Shown here piece by piece: positions 38,601-48,300 of a DNA stretch of 64,000 nt. Origin of the DNA: Phalacrocorax aristotelis (Eukaryota; Chordata; Aves; Suliformes; Phalacrocoracidae); assembly GCF_949628215.1 (NCBI RefSeq), contig NC_134297.1:4278001-4342000 (forward strand), given 5' to 3'. Position numbers and translations under genes: made by a program. Numbering within the stretch: the first letter of the stretch is position 1; every line of letters begins with the position of its first letter. The notes beneath the pieces are model-generated. The model was not told where the DNA came from. It saw nothing but the letters and a program-made list of their open reading frames with translations, and did no database searches.

Positions 38601-41600
38601 CGGGTGTTGCACCTTGCTTGCAGGTGAAGCCTTGCTAGAAACTAATACCATTGTAGACTACATCTACAGTTCCCCATCCCTGCGGTGCGTACAGACAGCA
38701 CACAACATCTTGAAAGGTAAGAACCCACTGAGCAGGAAAGGCTGCATTCTCCTCGCTTTCTGGGAAAAACACTGCCAACGAGGTAAAAGGGAGCCTGGCA
38801 CGGGAGACCCGAGTAACTGGTAATTTGGGATGAGGATTATTTCCGTGAGAGTTTACGTCCCATTAGCGCAACCCTAAGGAGCCCTTTTCTCATTGCATAG
38901 TGCGACAAGTGCTTAGGCAAGCGGCGTGCTGGCCCTAACGCCAGCTGCCGGTCAGGGTTGGGTTTATCGGTCCCCCGGCAGGAACCAGAGGTGCGTTCAT
39001 GATGGGTGGCCACGTCCAGCTCAGCAGGCCCTGCACCCTTGCCTCCTCACACTCCTGCAGCTGCTCTCTGCTGCGTGCTCCCACAGCGATTGCTACCCCC
39101 AAGAAACTTGCTACCCCCAGTAAGAATAATTTACCACAGAAACTGGGAAGGGAAACAGTGATAAAGGCATGAGATGCCCTGGCATTGGAAACAGTCAAAA
39201 AACAGCTCCAAAACACAGTCATGCCTAGGTTCAGCATATTGCGTGTAGCTGCCAGCCAGAGGTTTACGTTCCCTGGCACATCATACGCCAAGTACATATA
39301 TTAAATACCTCATCTTTCATACCTGCTATTAATCAACTGACTACTTAGAGAAAAAAAAAAAATTTACAATCAAACTGAAGTATCAAAGCTGCAAAGTCTT
39401 GCTGCCTTCCTCCCCAGCTACTTTCACCGATACCTGGTCTCCTTTCTCCTTTTTCCAGGTATGCAACAGGAGAACAACCTGAAAATTCGAATAGAACCAG
39501 GCTTGTTTGAATGGACCAAGTGGGTCTCTGGGAACACACTACCTGCCTGGATACCCCCCGTGGATTTAGCTGCAGCTACTCTAAGCGTTGATACAACCTA
39601 CAGGTAGCAGAAAAGGGGGGCTGAAAGGGTCTTGCATTGCTTTTTGGCTTTGTTTTTGAAAAGTAATGCTCTGCCAAGTTTTTAAATTTAAGCAGTGACT
39701 GGAAGAGCTGCTGAGGCTCCCAGAATAAACTTAGGGCAGGCTTGAGAATGGCTTATTATAAACCAAATTTTCCAGATCACTGGCAAGGTCCAGCTATATT
39801 GCTGATCACGGAGGTCCTCTTTGCAGTACTCCTTCCATCCTGGGCACCCTCAAAGTATTTCTGTTTGTTTTAATCCTTTTCCTAAATCTTAGGAGTTTGG
39901 GCTCAGCTAACAGAACTAGTGTTGCTGACTCAGTTTCCTGACCACCATGTTCACAAACTGAACTGGATCCTGGACTCCTTCACACCTGCCCTTCCATTCC
40001 CCAGAGGAAAAATCTTGTCTGCCTTTCTATTATGATTAATGTGGTGATGGGTCTTAACTGCAGATTTTGCAACACCCTGGGGATCATGTTTACATCTGTC
40101 AGGAGTTCAGGGTCTCCTGTGATATCAAAATTCAGAGGTTTTCTATCAAAGAGCTAAACCCTAAGCATTTATCACTTCTCAGCAATTACATCTGAAATGT
40201 CTTTAGTGGAAAAAATTGTAGGTTTCTGACTCAGGTTTTCATGGTATTCAACCCAAAAACAGTTGGTGAAAGCAAACAAAGCAAACATCTGGTTAAAACA
40301 CATTTGAATGGCAAATGGATAAGCACCACTGATCTTTCCTCCCTCTTTGCAGAAAAGGGAAACACAGAGATAATTCACTCAGTTTTCAGGGGGCCTGACA
40401 GAGCCTCTCTGAAAGTGCGGAGCTGACCTTCGCAGAGCTCCTATTTTTGCCAGCCACCCCTGCGGCTGCACAGATCAGTCCTGCTGCCTGCTTAGGCTCC
40501 ATATCCCAAACTCAAGCCCTTGCTGCTTTCCCTTTATCCAGCCACATGGCCATTCCTCTGCGTTCCTAATATCACTGGCAGCAAACACCGCAGGGCTGCT
40601 GGGAGAGACCTGCAGCCTGAGTCTGGAGGGAAACTCTTCTGACTTCCCAGTGAAGCACCGTAGCCGCGGTGCCCTTCGGGCTAACACACAAATGCTTTTT
40701 ACTCTAAGCTGCAGAGAGAAAGGCTAAATAAAACCCAGCAGAAATAGTCATGTGGGAAAGAATAGACAAGATGATCTGTTCAGGCTTCCTACTCTCAAAT
40801 TTATGATTCATTTATACAACCCAGACTCAAAGAGCTCCCACAAAGAAGGAAACTCCAGAAAGGTCATATGGTTCCCGTCTTCCACCGCACCTCACTGCTG
40901 AAATATCCCTATCGCTATGACTTGCAGAGACAAGCCCTTTCTGTCTAGTGTGAGACTGATCATCTGAGCACTCTCAGATAAAAACAAAACATTTATGATA
41001 CACACATAGTATACATACACAGGAGTTCCACCTACATGGGCTTTGTGACAAATATGTTGTGGCTGGGCTTTTGTGGTTTATGGTATCACCAGAAACGCTG
41101 GTGTTTCCCGGTGTCCCAGTGCACCCCTTTGTTCAAGAACCCTCAAATGGAATAAGCAGCTGAAACATTAAAAAGAAAAACGAGAAAGAAAATGTAAAGA
41201 AAAAAAAACCCCTGATTTTTTTCATACCTAATTATACCATAAACGACTTGTGTGGTGTCCTTTTGGTCTGCAGCTAAAATTCCAACACTCTGAGGGCATC
41301 TAAATAAAAGTCCTTACGCTGTATTTATCCCCGAAAGGGTATCACATGGCTAACACTCAGCGGAGCAGCTGGACCACAGGAGTGTCTCTGCTTCAGAAAA
41401 TACATGCCTCCTGGGAAGACCATAATGAATATTCTCAGCGCAAGAAAAGAGCCTGCCCTTGTGTGGCCAGCTGGTTAGGTGGGGGACTGGGAGACAGCCC
41501 TCCTGGTGCGCTCTGTCTCCTCTCACAGGGGTAATTCCTGTAGATATATCAGACCACTGGATGGAGGGAAAAGTTAGGTCTTTTCCTTGCACCACAGGAC

Positions 41601-44539
41601 AAACATAGAGCCTTCTGCTTCGCACCCCTTGCTTCTCCATGCACATCAACCTACTCCAGCTGCTACAACTGGCCAGGCAATTCACTGAAACGCCCTGGCC
41701 CAGGAGGGGCCCAGCTAATTCCAGGCATTTCCCAGCCATGCGGCTTTACAGATGGCCAAAGCAGCAGCGTGCCTCTGCCCTTCACCGTCAAAGCGTGAGC
41801 AGTGAAGAGAGCCAGCATCTGCCTTCTCCACGCTCCACGTTTCTCCCTGTACCTGCCTGGTCTCCTTAGACAGAGACAGATGTTGCCAGCCCACCCTCTA
41901 AGCGGGAAGCCGTGGTAGCACAGGGCCCCCGTCCCTCCCTGCTCACCCACTCCTGCTGCGTGCAGATTTTGTTCTCCCGCCACTCGCTAACTTTATGTGG
42001 GTGGGTGAGCCCTGAAATCTGCTAGTCAAAGGACGCACGCCTAAATAAATGCAAAGTGGCACCGCTATTGCTGCGTGCTATTGCAAAAGTAACGCAAGGT
42101 CAGCCTGTCGTGTGCTGCCTCCACTAACTGGTCCGCGTTAGAGGAAGCGGTTACCATTTTTCCCAGCCAATGCAGAAATGGTAAACATCTCGGTCCTCAA
42201 GTTTAAAAATCATCATAGTGGTCCTGATACAAGACGCACTTCTGGGGATTTGGGGAATTAGAACAGTTAAAGAAACAGAGCTCTCAGATGAATCATAACT
42301 TGCACTTAAAACTTCATTGCTTCTTTCAATTTACCATACTTGTTTTTCTGCTCACAGACCTCATATTCCTGTCAGCAAGTTAGTGGTTTCTGAATCTTAT
42401 GATACGTACATAAGTAGAAGCTACCAAGTAACAAAAGAAATCATCAGTGAATGTAAAGGCAAAGGTAAGTGCGACAAGGGGGGTGGAAAAAAAAAAGACA
42501 GGCTCTCTGGGGTGTCAATGCCAACATTCCTGACCAGGCTTTCCCTCTTCAAGGAGGTGAATCCCCATACTTGAGTCTCTCATCCCCTCGCCCAGAGACG
42601 TTGGAAACTCCTGTATGTGTCAGAAATACGAGTTAAGATACACCCAGCTTACGAGAAAGGTCAATAAAATTTAGTAGCAGAAGTATTTTAGGGATTCCTA
42701 CCCGATGCAAGCTATCTCCTTCTCAAGGGAACAAATAAGCCATTTGCACTCTGCTGTCTGTTACCAGCATCAGATGGGGCATCTTCCGTCCCCTCTCTGA
42801 GCTACTCTTCTGAAATACCTACCCATACAGACTGTAGAACATTTCTCCAGACACAATATTGAAAGAAAAATCTGTAGCTTCTATTTTTCATTCACAGTAT
42901 AGGAATAGGACGTTTCTAAGTTCTGGTGGTTTCGCTAATTTCATTTCACTGACCCATCTCTACATTCTAAACCTTTTAATAGTTTACCCACAAACCTCGA
43001 TAGCACAGTGTGATATTGGTTGTAAAGGATCCTGGAAATAGAAATCTGAAGCAATTGCTGTGGAAAACCAGCAACTGAAGTTAAAGTGTTGTTTTAATCA
43101 GAATGAATTTTGGGATAAAAGAAAAGTATTTGCTTCACAAGAAGCTGAAATCTCAGTGGAATTCTTGTTTTCTTCAGAAAGCCGTTTTAGAACTAAGTAG
43201 CACTGAGTTAAGCATTACCCTGAAAATTGAGAAATGCTCTAAATATGTTACTAAACCAGGATTTTCCCCCCATGTACACGTAGTTTAATATGTTGTTATA
43301 TGATAAGCTGAAGCCATTTTGAACATTTTAAATGGTTGTCTTGATCTTGGGCACCAGTCCCTAATGCTGGCTTCATCCAACTCCTCAGCCTGCATTTCTC
43401 ACTTTATTTCAGGAAATAACATCCTGATAGTGGCACACGCGTCCTCCCTGGAGGCTTGTACCTGCCAGCTCCAAGGGCTCTCGCCGCAGAACTCCAAGGA
43501 CTTTGTACAGATGGTCCGAAAGGTAATTACCACCAGCAAGGAGTAAAGCTCGCTGGCGTTGCAAAAAGAAATTTGCAATCTGCTTGCCCAGGAGGAGGGC
43601 ACGTTGTTCCTCCCATCTGAGTGTTTTGCCCGTTACTGAGCTTCATCCATTTCAGAAGTCATGAGGGCAAAGCACATTGGTTTAAGAGGCTTAGCTTAAC
43701 GTCTCACTTCTGTAACAGATAGCACGGGATCAGGTGCCCACCTACAAACGGGCTTGCAGTGACTCTGCTTTACGCTTGTAGATACCGGGGCTGTACAGAG
43801 ACTCCCACAGTGCCCTCCAGTGCCGAAAACACCCTAACCACAGTTAACAGGGGACTTCTGCCCTATGACATTTCCCCTTCCCATTTCACTCTAAAGAGCT
43901 TTTAACGGTCAGGGGAAAGGCCTGAAAATTATAACGGGGTCTTCTGCCTTCACTGCTTTACTCCCTGGCTAAGGAGATGGCATTGGCCTCTGCTAGCCTT
44001 GCAGACACCCTCTGGGATATCCATAGCTGATACTTGATCTGAGGACACCTGAGCCACAGTAGCATCCATATTTCTCCTCCATAGTTGTGCTGGCCTTCAC
44101 GGTTTGGCCCCACATCAGCCAACAGGACATCTTTGGTTTGAACTGGCCCATATTTAAACCATGCTACAAGGGTATAATCTGTCTTTCCCAGTGTTCTTGC
44201 ACATACAGTGGTGCAGAAAGCCTGGCTGCCACACCCGAGTCCTACAATCATCTTTCGAAAATGGACTTTGGGGAGAGGGAAAGAGAGAGAAGACAGTGAA
44301 AAGCTTCAGCAGCACAGCAGGACTTCAGCCTGTAGGGGAGTTCCCCCCTTGCACAGCCCAATCCCTGCTCATTGCCTTTATTTCCATCTCTCTTCACACA
44401 GATTCCATACCTGGGGTTTTGTTCATGCGAAGAACTGGGAGATACAGGTGTTTGGCAGCTTACGGACCCCCCCATCCTCCCTCTCACACACGGACCAACT
44501 GGAGGCTTTAACTGGAGAGAAACCTTACTACAAGAATAG
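22600..44539 (+). CDS. UBASH3B: UBASH3B (TULA-2/STS-1), exons 2-14, 5'-partial
   Basis: Thirteen exons join in frame: 22600-22653, 23244-23430, 23957-24155, 26397-26566, 28795-29003, 34897-35032, 35436-35556, 36508-36630, 38624-38716, 39459-39603, 42358-42464, 43413-43522 and 44402-44539. They give 596 complete codons plus the stop. Order of domains: end of UBA, 2H-phosphoesterase-like fold with two HxT motifs (PHITL, LHVTL), SH3 (VIYPYTPQNDDELELVPGD), linker, then histidine phosphatase with RHGER, PSLRCVQTA, EPGLFEW and VAHASSLEA. The family dephosphorylates Syk/ZAP-70 and binds ubiquitin and CBL, damping antigen-receptor and platelet signalling in the cytosol. The human protein has 649 residues, so the missing first exon should supply about 53-54. 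All introns are GT-AG and phases match at every junction. The paralogue UBASH3A is less likely because the sequence is near-identical to human UBASH3B as remembered and CRTAM lies downstream. Confidence 0.97.
22654..23243 (+). other. UBASH3B: UBASH3B intron 2 (590 nt)
   Basis: Phase-2 intron that splits a tryptophan codon. It has an A15 run at 23188-23202, 41 nt before the acceptor, and a strong pyrimidine tract just before the CAG. No other element is seen. Confidence 0.9.
23244..23430 (+). CDS. UBASH3B: UBASH3B exon 3: first half of 2H-phosphoesterase domain
   Basis: The 187-nt exon completes the split Trp and encodes 62 residues, from LFSHVGDPFLDD to CQFFM. The block EYVLYLRPTGPLAQKL and the motif PHITL match the N-terminal half of the 2H (LigT-like) phosphoesterase fold that precedes the SH3 domain in TULA proteins; H and T of PHITL form the first HxT active-site signature. 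The exon ends in phase 0 on an ATG (Met) codon, followed by donor GTAAAC. An in-frame ATG at 23257 opens a 113-codon frame, but that is an internal, intron-reading frame and not a start. Confidence 0.97.
23431..23956 (+). other. UBASH3B: UBASH3B intron 3 (526 nt)
   Basis: Phase-0 intron. If retained, the exon 3 frame runs on for 55 codons and stops at 23596-23598. Nothing else is recognised. Confidence 0.9.
23957..24155 (+). CDS. UBASH3B: UBASH3B exon 4: 2H-phosphoesterase domain, middle
   Basis: The 199-nt exon encodes 66 residues, starting CEDSKVDALTEAL and including PLPLELYTSSNFIGLF and a helix, SAEVLKKFAADFAAEAASKA. It follows directly on the Met codon of exon 3, as in human. It ends in phase 1 with the strong donor GTGAGT; the split codon becomes Asp with exon 5, where human has Glu. 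The basic and aromatic content is that of the core of the phosphoesterase-like fold and no residue looks damaged. Confidence 0.97.
24156..26396 (+). other. UBASH3B: UBASH3B intron 4 (2241 nt)
   Basis: Phase-1 intron. It contains an A16 run at 25492-25507 and a short hairpin at 25570-25607. Several short open frames on both strands lack conserved character. Confidence 0.9.
25570..25607 (+). repeat. Short hairpin with ATAA loop
   Basis: Left arm 25570-25584 pairs with right arm 25589-25607, leaving a 4-nt bulge on the right and a 4-nt loop. Confidence 0.7.
26397..26566 (+). CDS. UBASH3B: UBASH3B exon 5: second HxT motif of 2H domain
   Basis: The 170-nt exon encodes 56 full residues after completing an Asp codon: VHVEPHKKQLHVTLAYHF, then LPTLEKLAQNIDVKLGCDW, ending RFVNHE in phase 0. 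LHVTL carries the second HxT motif; together with PHITL in exon 3 this keeps both halves of the putative 2H active site. Human reads almost the same with a few conservative changes. The donor is GTAAAT. Confidence 0.97.
26602..26625. repeat. A24 homopolymer near UBASH3B exon 5 donor
   Basis: Twenty-four A in a row, starting 35 nt after the exon 5 donor. It could be the remains of a retroposed tail, but no attached element was recognised. Confidence 0.97.
26761..26852 (+). mobile_element. Possible SINE 3'-half remnant
   Basis: The blocks CAGGTCCCACAAGGACACCC and TAGATCTCCCACATC, then ACAGACTATCTTGCC, follow the order of an old amniote SINE tail (ACCCAGATCTCC, ACTAGACCATCCT). From memory, unverified. 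Confidence 0.3.
27359..27395 (+). repeat. Dispersed repeat fragment, copy B
   Basis: Partner of 5892-5928, in UBASH3B intron 5. It overlaps the left arm of an inverted repeat whose right arm is 27422-27441 (17 of 20 paired). Confidence 0.55.
28795..29003 (+). CDS. UBASH3B: UBASH3B exon 6: SH3 domain
   Basis: The 209-nt exon encodes the SH3 domain essentially whole: the ALYDY-like strand VIYPYTPQNDDEL, the ELELVPGDFIFM segment, the EGWIYG tryptophan that lines the ligand groove, and GLLPENYI. In TULA proteins this domain binds CBL and other proline-rich partners. It ends TWVFHG in phase 2, with the Gly codon split; the donor is GTACGT. Reading on into the intron gives a spurious tail to 29151. 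Confidence 0.97.
30421..30515 (+). mobile_element. Possible SINE 3'-half remnant
   Basis: GACTTAATCCAGACCC followed by CAAGACCATCCTTTCTTCCC recalls the same SINE tail as at 26761-26852. Low certainty. Confidence 0.3.
31531..31585 (+). mobile_element. Possible SINE core remnant
   Basis: CACTGTACAAACGTAACACA, then GATGTCCCTGCCCTGTAAGA, recalls the blocks CTGTACAAACACATAG and AGTCCCTGCCCTGAAGA of an old amniote SINE. Low certainty. Confidence 0.35.
34897..35032 (+). CDS. UBASH3B: UBASH3B exon 7: SH3-phosphatase linker
   Basis: The 136-nt exon completes a Gly codon and encodes 45 residues: SYSILNTTSSPSLQAFTDG, ALERRQQEDQG and PLTIICQNVQ. It is the most divergent exon relative to human, as expected for a flexible linker, yet keeps SYSILNT, LERR and PLTIICQ at its ends. 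It is one residue longer than the human segment as remembered, which accounts for an expected total of about 650 residues. Phase 0 at the 3' end; donor GTAGGG. Confidence 0.95.
35033..35435 (+). other. UBASH3B: UBASH3B intron 7 (403 nt)
   Basis: Phase-0 intron with a short CA stretch just after the donor (about 35038-35049). Nothing else is seen. Confidence 0.9.
35436..35556 (+). CDS. UBASH3B: UBASH3B exon 8: catalytic RHGER motif
   Basis: The 121-nt exon starts PLRITSQPGPQKRCLFVC and continues with RHGERMD, then VVFGKYWLSQCFDAK. The Arg and His of RHG are encoded at 35490-35495; in the histidine-phosphatase (phosphoglycerate-mutase-like) superfamily this His becomes phosphorylated during catalysis. 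The catalytic motif is intact, so the domain is predicted to be active, unlike the weak paralogue UBASH3A. Phase 1 at the end; donor GTGAGT. Confidence 0.98.
35557..36507 (+). other. UBASH3B: UBASH3B intron 8 (951 nt)
   Basis: Phase-1 intron, AT-rich in its middle. A 124-codon open frame (35871-36245) has no recognisable features and lacks support as a gene. Confidence 0.9.
36508..36630 (+). CDS. UBASH3B: UBASH3B exon 9: phosphatase domain, NMPHSLPQR segment
   Basis: The 123-nt exon completes a Gly codon and reads RYMRSNLNMPHSLPQRSG, GFRDYEKDAPIT and VLGCTQARLV, ending in phase 1. This is the substrate-side insertion after the RHG motif in the STS/TULA phosphatase. Compared with human as remembered, changes are minor (for example TNLN to SNLN, FGCMQ to LGCTQ). 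Good acceptor (TTCACAG) and consensus donor GTAAGT. Confidence 0.97.
36631..38623 (+). other. UBASH3B: UBASH3B intron 9 (1993 nt)
   Basis: Phase-1 intron. It holds the first copy of a 142-bp repeat (38239-38380), 243 bp before exon 10. A CG-containing patch lies around 37500-37680. No other structure was recognised. Confidence 0.9.
38239..38380 (+). repeat. 142-bp direct repeat, copy 1
   Basis: This block and 39052-39193 align over 142 positions with no gap and about 17 mismatches by hand count (about 88% identity). The copies are in the same orientation, 813 bp apart, in the introns on either side of UBASH3B exon 10. A segmental duplication or two insertions of one repeat family would both explain it. 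No terminal repeats or poly-A tail define the ends. Confidence 0.9.
38624..38716 (+). CDS. UBASH3B: UBASH3B exon 10: catalytic Arg segment PSLRCVQTA
   Basis: The 93-nt exon reads (G)EALLETNTIVDYIYSS then PSLRCVQTAHNILK, and is symmetric (phase 1 at both ends). The Arg of SLRCVQTA is one of the conserved phosphate-binding residues of histidine phosphatases. Human has DHVYCSPSLR where this has DYIYSSPSLR. Because it is symmetric, skipping it would preserve frame but remove the catalytic arginine. It lies between the two copies of the 142-bp repeat. Confidence 0.97.
38717..39458 (+). other. UBASH3B: UBASH3B intron 10 (742 nt)
   Basis: Phase-1 intron. It contains the second copy of the 142-bp repeat, and an A run near 39350-39361. 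Confidence 0.9.
39052..39193 (+). repeat. 142-bp direct repeat, copy 2
   Basis: Ungapped match to 38239-38380, about 88% identical. It starts at CTCCTGCAGCTG and ends at GGCATTGGAAACA, as copy 1 does. Outside these limits the flanks no longer align by eye. Confidence 0.9.
39459..39603 (+). CDS. UBASH3B: UBASH3B exon 11: EPGLFEW segment of phosphatase
   Basis: The 145-nt exon reads (G)MQQENNLKIRIEPGLFEW, TKWVSGNTLPAWIPPVDLA and AATLSVDTTY, then a split Arg codon. The Glu of EPGLFEW is the conserved acid of the STS phosphatase active site. It ends in phase 2 with the donor GTAGCA, which is weaker than consensus. Human has GLQQENHLKIRVEPGLFEW. Confidence 0.97.
39604..42357 (+). other. UBASH3B: UBASH3B intron 11 (2754 nt)
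   Basis: Phase-2 intron. It contains a possible CR1 3'-tail remnant at 40764-40812. Short A-rich stretches lie near 41170-41213. No exon was recognised. Confidence 0.9.
40764..40812 (+). mobile_element. Possible degraded CR1 LINE 3' end
   Basis: The order GAC-AGATGATCT, then a pyrimidine-rich stretch, then ATGATTCAT resembles the end of chicken-repeat-1 LINEs (ACTAGATGATCT, CCCTTCCAACC, ATTCTATGA). The resemblance is from memory and the copy would be old and short. Confidence 0.35.
42358..42464 (+). CDS. UBASH3B: UBASH3B exon 12: phosphatase domain, SESYDTYISRS segment
   Basis: The 107-nt exon completes an Arg codon and reads PHIPVSKLVVSESYDTYI then SRSYQVTKEIISECKGK. It ends in phase 1 with consensus donor GTAAGT. 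Human differs by a few residues (PHIPI, SRSFQ, ECKSK). It supplies the helix before the second catalytic histidine. Confidence 0.97.
42465..43412 (+). other. UBASH3B: UBASH3B intron 12 (948 nt)
   Basis: Phase-1 intron, AT-rich over most of its length. Nothing was recognised in it. Confidence 0.9.
43413..43522 (+). CDS. UBASH3B: UBASH3B exon 13: second catalytic histidine (VAHASSLEA)
   Basis: The 110-nt exon reads (G)NNILIVAHASSLEACTC then QLQGLSPQNSKDFVQMVRK. His of VAHAS is the second conserved catalytic His of the histidine phosphatases. The residues are unchanged from human as remembered. Phase 0 at the 3' end; donor GTAATT. Confidence 0.98.
43523..44401 (+). other. UBASH3B: UBASH3B intron 13 (879 nt)
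   Basis: Phase-0 intron with a good acceptor (TCTCTTCACACAG). No additional element was recognised. Confidence 0.9.
44402..44539 (+). CDS. UBASH3B: UBASH3B exon 14: C-terminus and stop
   Basis: The coding part of the last exon gives 45 residues and TAG at 44537-44539: IPYLGFCSCEELGDTGVW, QLTDPPILPLTHGPT, then GGFNWRETLLQE. This matches the human C-terminus nearly residue for residue, including the final LLQE. It completes the phosphatase dimer surface. Confidence 0.98.
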   Translation: MPYLGFCSCEELGDTGVWQLTDPPILPLTHGPTGGFNWRETLLQE

Positions 44540-45335
44540 GCAAAGCTACATGAGCAAGGAAAACCCATGGCCTTTCTAAGCGTTGGAGAATGTCTCTTCT
44601 TCTTTGTGTTTATTGACAGTGGAAAAATAGTCATAATATGTTCAGTGGATCACACAAACAGCTGTTCTAGCATATCTCTCACACAGCCACAGTCATGCAA
44701 AAATTCTCATATACAACTAGGCAAATACAAAAGGATGTGATTTGAAGGACAAAATACTACAATACGCATTGAAACTCTCGCACCGCAGGGAGTCTCTGTT
44801 TAGTCAGTAGCTCGGGTAGGTTTTCCCACCTTGAATGGAGCTCTGGTAACACCAGTAACTTTCACTGCCTTCTGCATCGCATTAGAAACAACTAGCACTG
44901 TGTAAAAGTCGAGCATTCGGGATGCCGGGGTGTTTTTTTCACTACTATTTTTGCAAAGCATTAGCGAGCTTGTTCAGGAGGATACGTTGAGACCCCACAC
45001 ACACTCACAACCCCAAAGTCTCTGCACCTTCTATAAAGCGTATCACCACCAGCTGGACATGAGAGTCCAGCATTGCCTCTGCAGGCAGCATGAAATTATT
45101 CCTCTCCTCTATTTGAGCACTGTGTTAGGGGTTGTGTCGGGCACACCGTGGATGCAAAGACTGATGGGTGCTGATCCGTGTCAGAAGAAAATTCTGGATT
45201 TCACCTCAGTTACAGATGAAGTTTGCACATCAGAAGACAGCACAATTGTGAGCAAAGACTGGGTGCAGTTTCTTTTAAAAGGAGATGAAATAAGCCTTTT
45301 TCAAGCAAACCTGAAGAATTTAGAAAGTTGGGGGC

Positions 45336-45353
45336 TTTTTTTTTTTTTTTTTT
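45336..45353. repeat. T18 homopolymer in UBASH3B 3'UTR
   Basis: Eighteen T in a row about 800 nt after the stop codon. Confidence 0.97.
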
Positions 45354-48300
45354 CCTTGATTTAGGTTATTGAAATCCACCCTTGTGCACAGACCCAGCCT
45401 AAAGTGTTTGTGTCATTTAAATTCCCCTCAGAAGACCCTGAAAAAGGGTTTTCCTTTTTATACTGAGATTTTGTGCTGGTCATTTACACAGGGGTGGCTT
45501 TCTGTCCCTTGTGAGCTTTTCCGTCAGCCCTGGTGAGGTTCTGCAGTAAGCAGCTTTCTTCAGCAGGTAATGAGGAATTCAAAAAGAAGCCTCCACTGCA
45601 TGCTTTGCTTCCTTTTCCTTAATTCCTAAGTGCCATCTATCATAAAGACAAAGCAGAGCTGAAAAAACAGCACACTTAAATGTAGGAGCAACATGCTTTG
45701 GCCTATTAAGATGCTCTGTATCTGGTGGGGGAAGGGTTATGTTTTGGGTTTCAAGTCTTTGAAATCACAAGAAGGTCCTCTTAGTGCAACAACCTGCAAG
45801 TTCCCAATACCAGCTGCTTCACAGGAAAATGCAAAATACGCCACAGTGGGTAGTTTATAATATAAACTGGCTTCAGAGGAGGTTTCTTTTAGATTAATAT
45901 TAAGTCATCAGCCTTGGGTCAATGAGTTCCTGCAGACATTTGTACAGGTCTTATCAGTGTAGGCTCACTTTGAGAAGGTACTTCAAAACGTGCTTAAATG
46001 GGATGAAGGAGATTTAGGCATACTCCTTTCTTGGTTTGGGCCAGAAGTCTGAGTATTCTCATAAATACCATCAAAAGCAAACTCAGAAGTACCAAGAACA
46101 AAATTCTGGCATCCTAGGAACGCCTCTTCTGTCCAGCTTTCCCTCTGCAGAAAGTGTTAGTGTCCTCATTTGAAACATTTGTACGGCACAGAAGTTTATG
46201 CTGGCCAACTTTGACAAAGGCTTATTATTCACAGCCAGATCAAAGTTTGATTTTGCGTTGGTTTCTTTTAAGCTATCAAGCCTTCAGGAGGACTGAAGTA
46301 GAACATGACTGAGCTGCACTTTCAGCAGTCAGAACAAATAAGGAGTAACTGCAATCTCCTCTTCTTAAATGAGGCAAAAAGCTCGGCAATTGCGATGTAA
46401 CAAATCTTAAGGGGTTTTAGCTTGGCTTTGTTGCTGGGTTTTATTGAGCTTGCCAGGGAGAGTACACCAGATTCTGTGCAGATTTTGAGTCAGCAGAGAG
46501 CTCATTATGTACTTTGTCATGATCCGTAATGAGAGTCCATTATTTATACATTTATGACTATGAAATACACGGTATGCCATTCATAAGTGCATTATTACAC
46601 CTGAGATGTACACTGAAAAGCCAGGGAGGTAACTTATGAGATGACAGGAGAAACTGCTCCTGTGCAGTTATACTGCTGTCGCTTTCCTTTTTAACTGTAG
46701 TTTAAACTATTTTTGGCTGTATACAGACATTCTGAAGAGCATTTCTGGCTTGTTTTCCTCAATGCTTATTCACTGCAAATTTGCAAAGAGTTTAGAACTA
46801 AATAGATGACAATCACACCAAAATTAATATGGTACTGCGGCATGTGTAATTCTCCAGGCTGCTTTTCGTTTCATGCTATGGGCCAGCAAGACGTAATTTG
46901 AGGCAACAGAAAATGCCAGTACAAAACAGTGGAGGCTGCTCAGGTCCTAGTGCAGTGAAGCAACATTACAAGGAGTTTGTTTTGATAGAATTATGAAACA
47001 GAGAGGGAACAAAACCTGAATGCACAATTTGAATATTGTACTAGCTGATCTTTGCATATAGTAATATAGAAGAGTGCTCTGTTTGAGAAGGTAGATGTTA
47101 AAATATGCTTTTCTTTAAAAAAAAAAAAGTATATTTTTGGATGTTTGGGAAAGTATTTTGACAATTGTAGTCTTAAATCAGATATTTCAGGTGTCAAGAA
47201 TCTCAAAGAAAAATCTTACTTTCTTCTAGTATTTTGATTTCTCATAGGGGTTTTGTGTTAAGTAGTCTTACGTTGATAAGGCTTAGCGGGGGGAAAAAAA
47301 AGGAATAATAAAAAGGATGCTCCTTTTAAACTTTTAATTGAGATGTTAAGAGTACAGAATAATTGCTGCTTCACTTTCACTCCATTGCTGCTCATTAATG
47401 TGTATTTAACGTCACTTTGGTGTTTTGCCCCAGAAGAACATTAGACTTGATCTAAAGTAGGTGCAAGTCTTTTCCTTGCCTTCACTGTGAGCTGCATCAG
47501 ATCCCAACAGTTTAATAAGGGTATAGGAGTCAAATAGCAGTTCCTAGATTTTTCCTTCTCTTCCCAGTTAGGGAGTAAAGCTGGAAATCTGCCAAGAATA
47601 AGTTGTTGGTCCAGTATTTTCAGAGACTGCAACTTAAGGGTTGGGCTATAAAAATACAAGAACCAAAGTGCAGAATCCAATTCTAGCACAGCAGCAGCTG
47701 ACTGGATGACACTTGGCACCAGAAGGTCAAAACCAGGGTATTCGAAAAAGTTCAGGTTTGATCAGTTTTTTGTCCCTATCACTGGACTTTACATCTCCCT
47801 CTGCTGAAGCGGATGGGAGGGAGCTGCCACATGCCCCAGCCCCAAGGCCTGAGCTCTGCCTGGGGATACCCTTTCAGTTTAACGCAGGTGCCAGGTCTAA
47901 AGGTTCATGCATTTCCCTTAGATTTAGTGCAGTGGCAGCTACAGCCAAATATTTAAATCCTCTGAGCATGAAGCCAGGTTCTCCATGAGTGTAAATTGAC
48001 ACTGTATAATCAAATCAACAGAGCTTTGCTTGTTTATGCGAACTGAGGATCCAGGCTGTAACTTCAGGAAAAAACCATATTTCCCTTTTCACTCCGTCTG
48101 AACAGTTTCAGAAAGAAGTCAGCTGATGGTAGGAGCCTCCTCCTCTCCTCTGGGGTCCACTTCTAGTGTCAACGTTATTATGAAAGTAACTATTTATATC
48201 ACTGAATAAGTGGGTGTTTACAAGAATTCAGCAGGAATTGTCTTTAGTGAAGGCAACGCAAGCGGTAATTCTGCAAAACAAAGAGGGTAGGAGGAATGCT

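Noticed and set aside
44930..45364. 144-codon frame downstream of the UBASH3B stop
   Set aside because: It lies inside the probable 3'UTR and ends in a run of Phe from the T18 tract. No conserved motif is seen.
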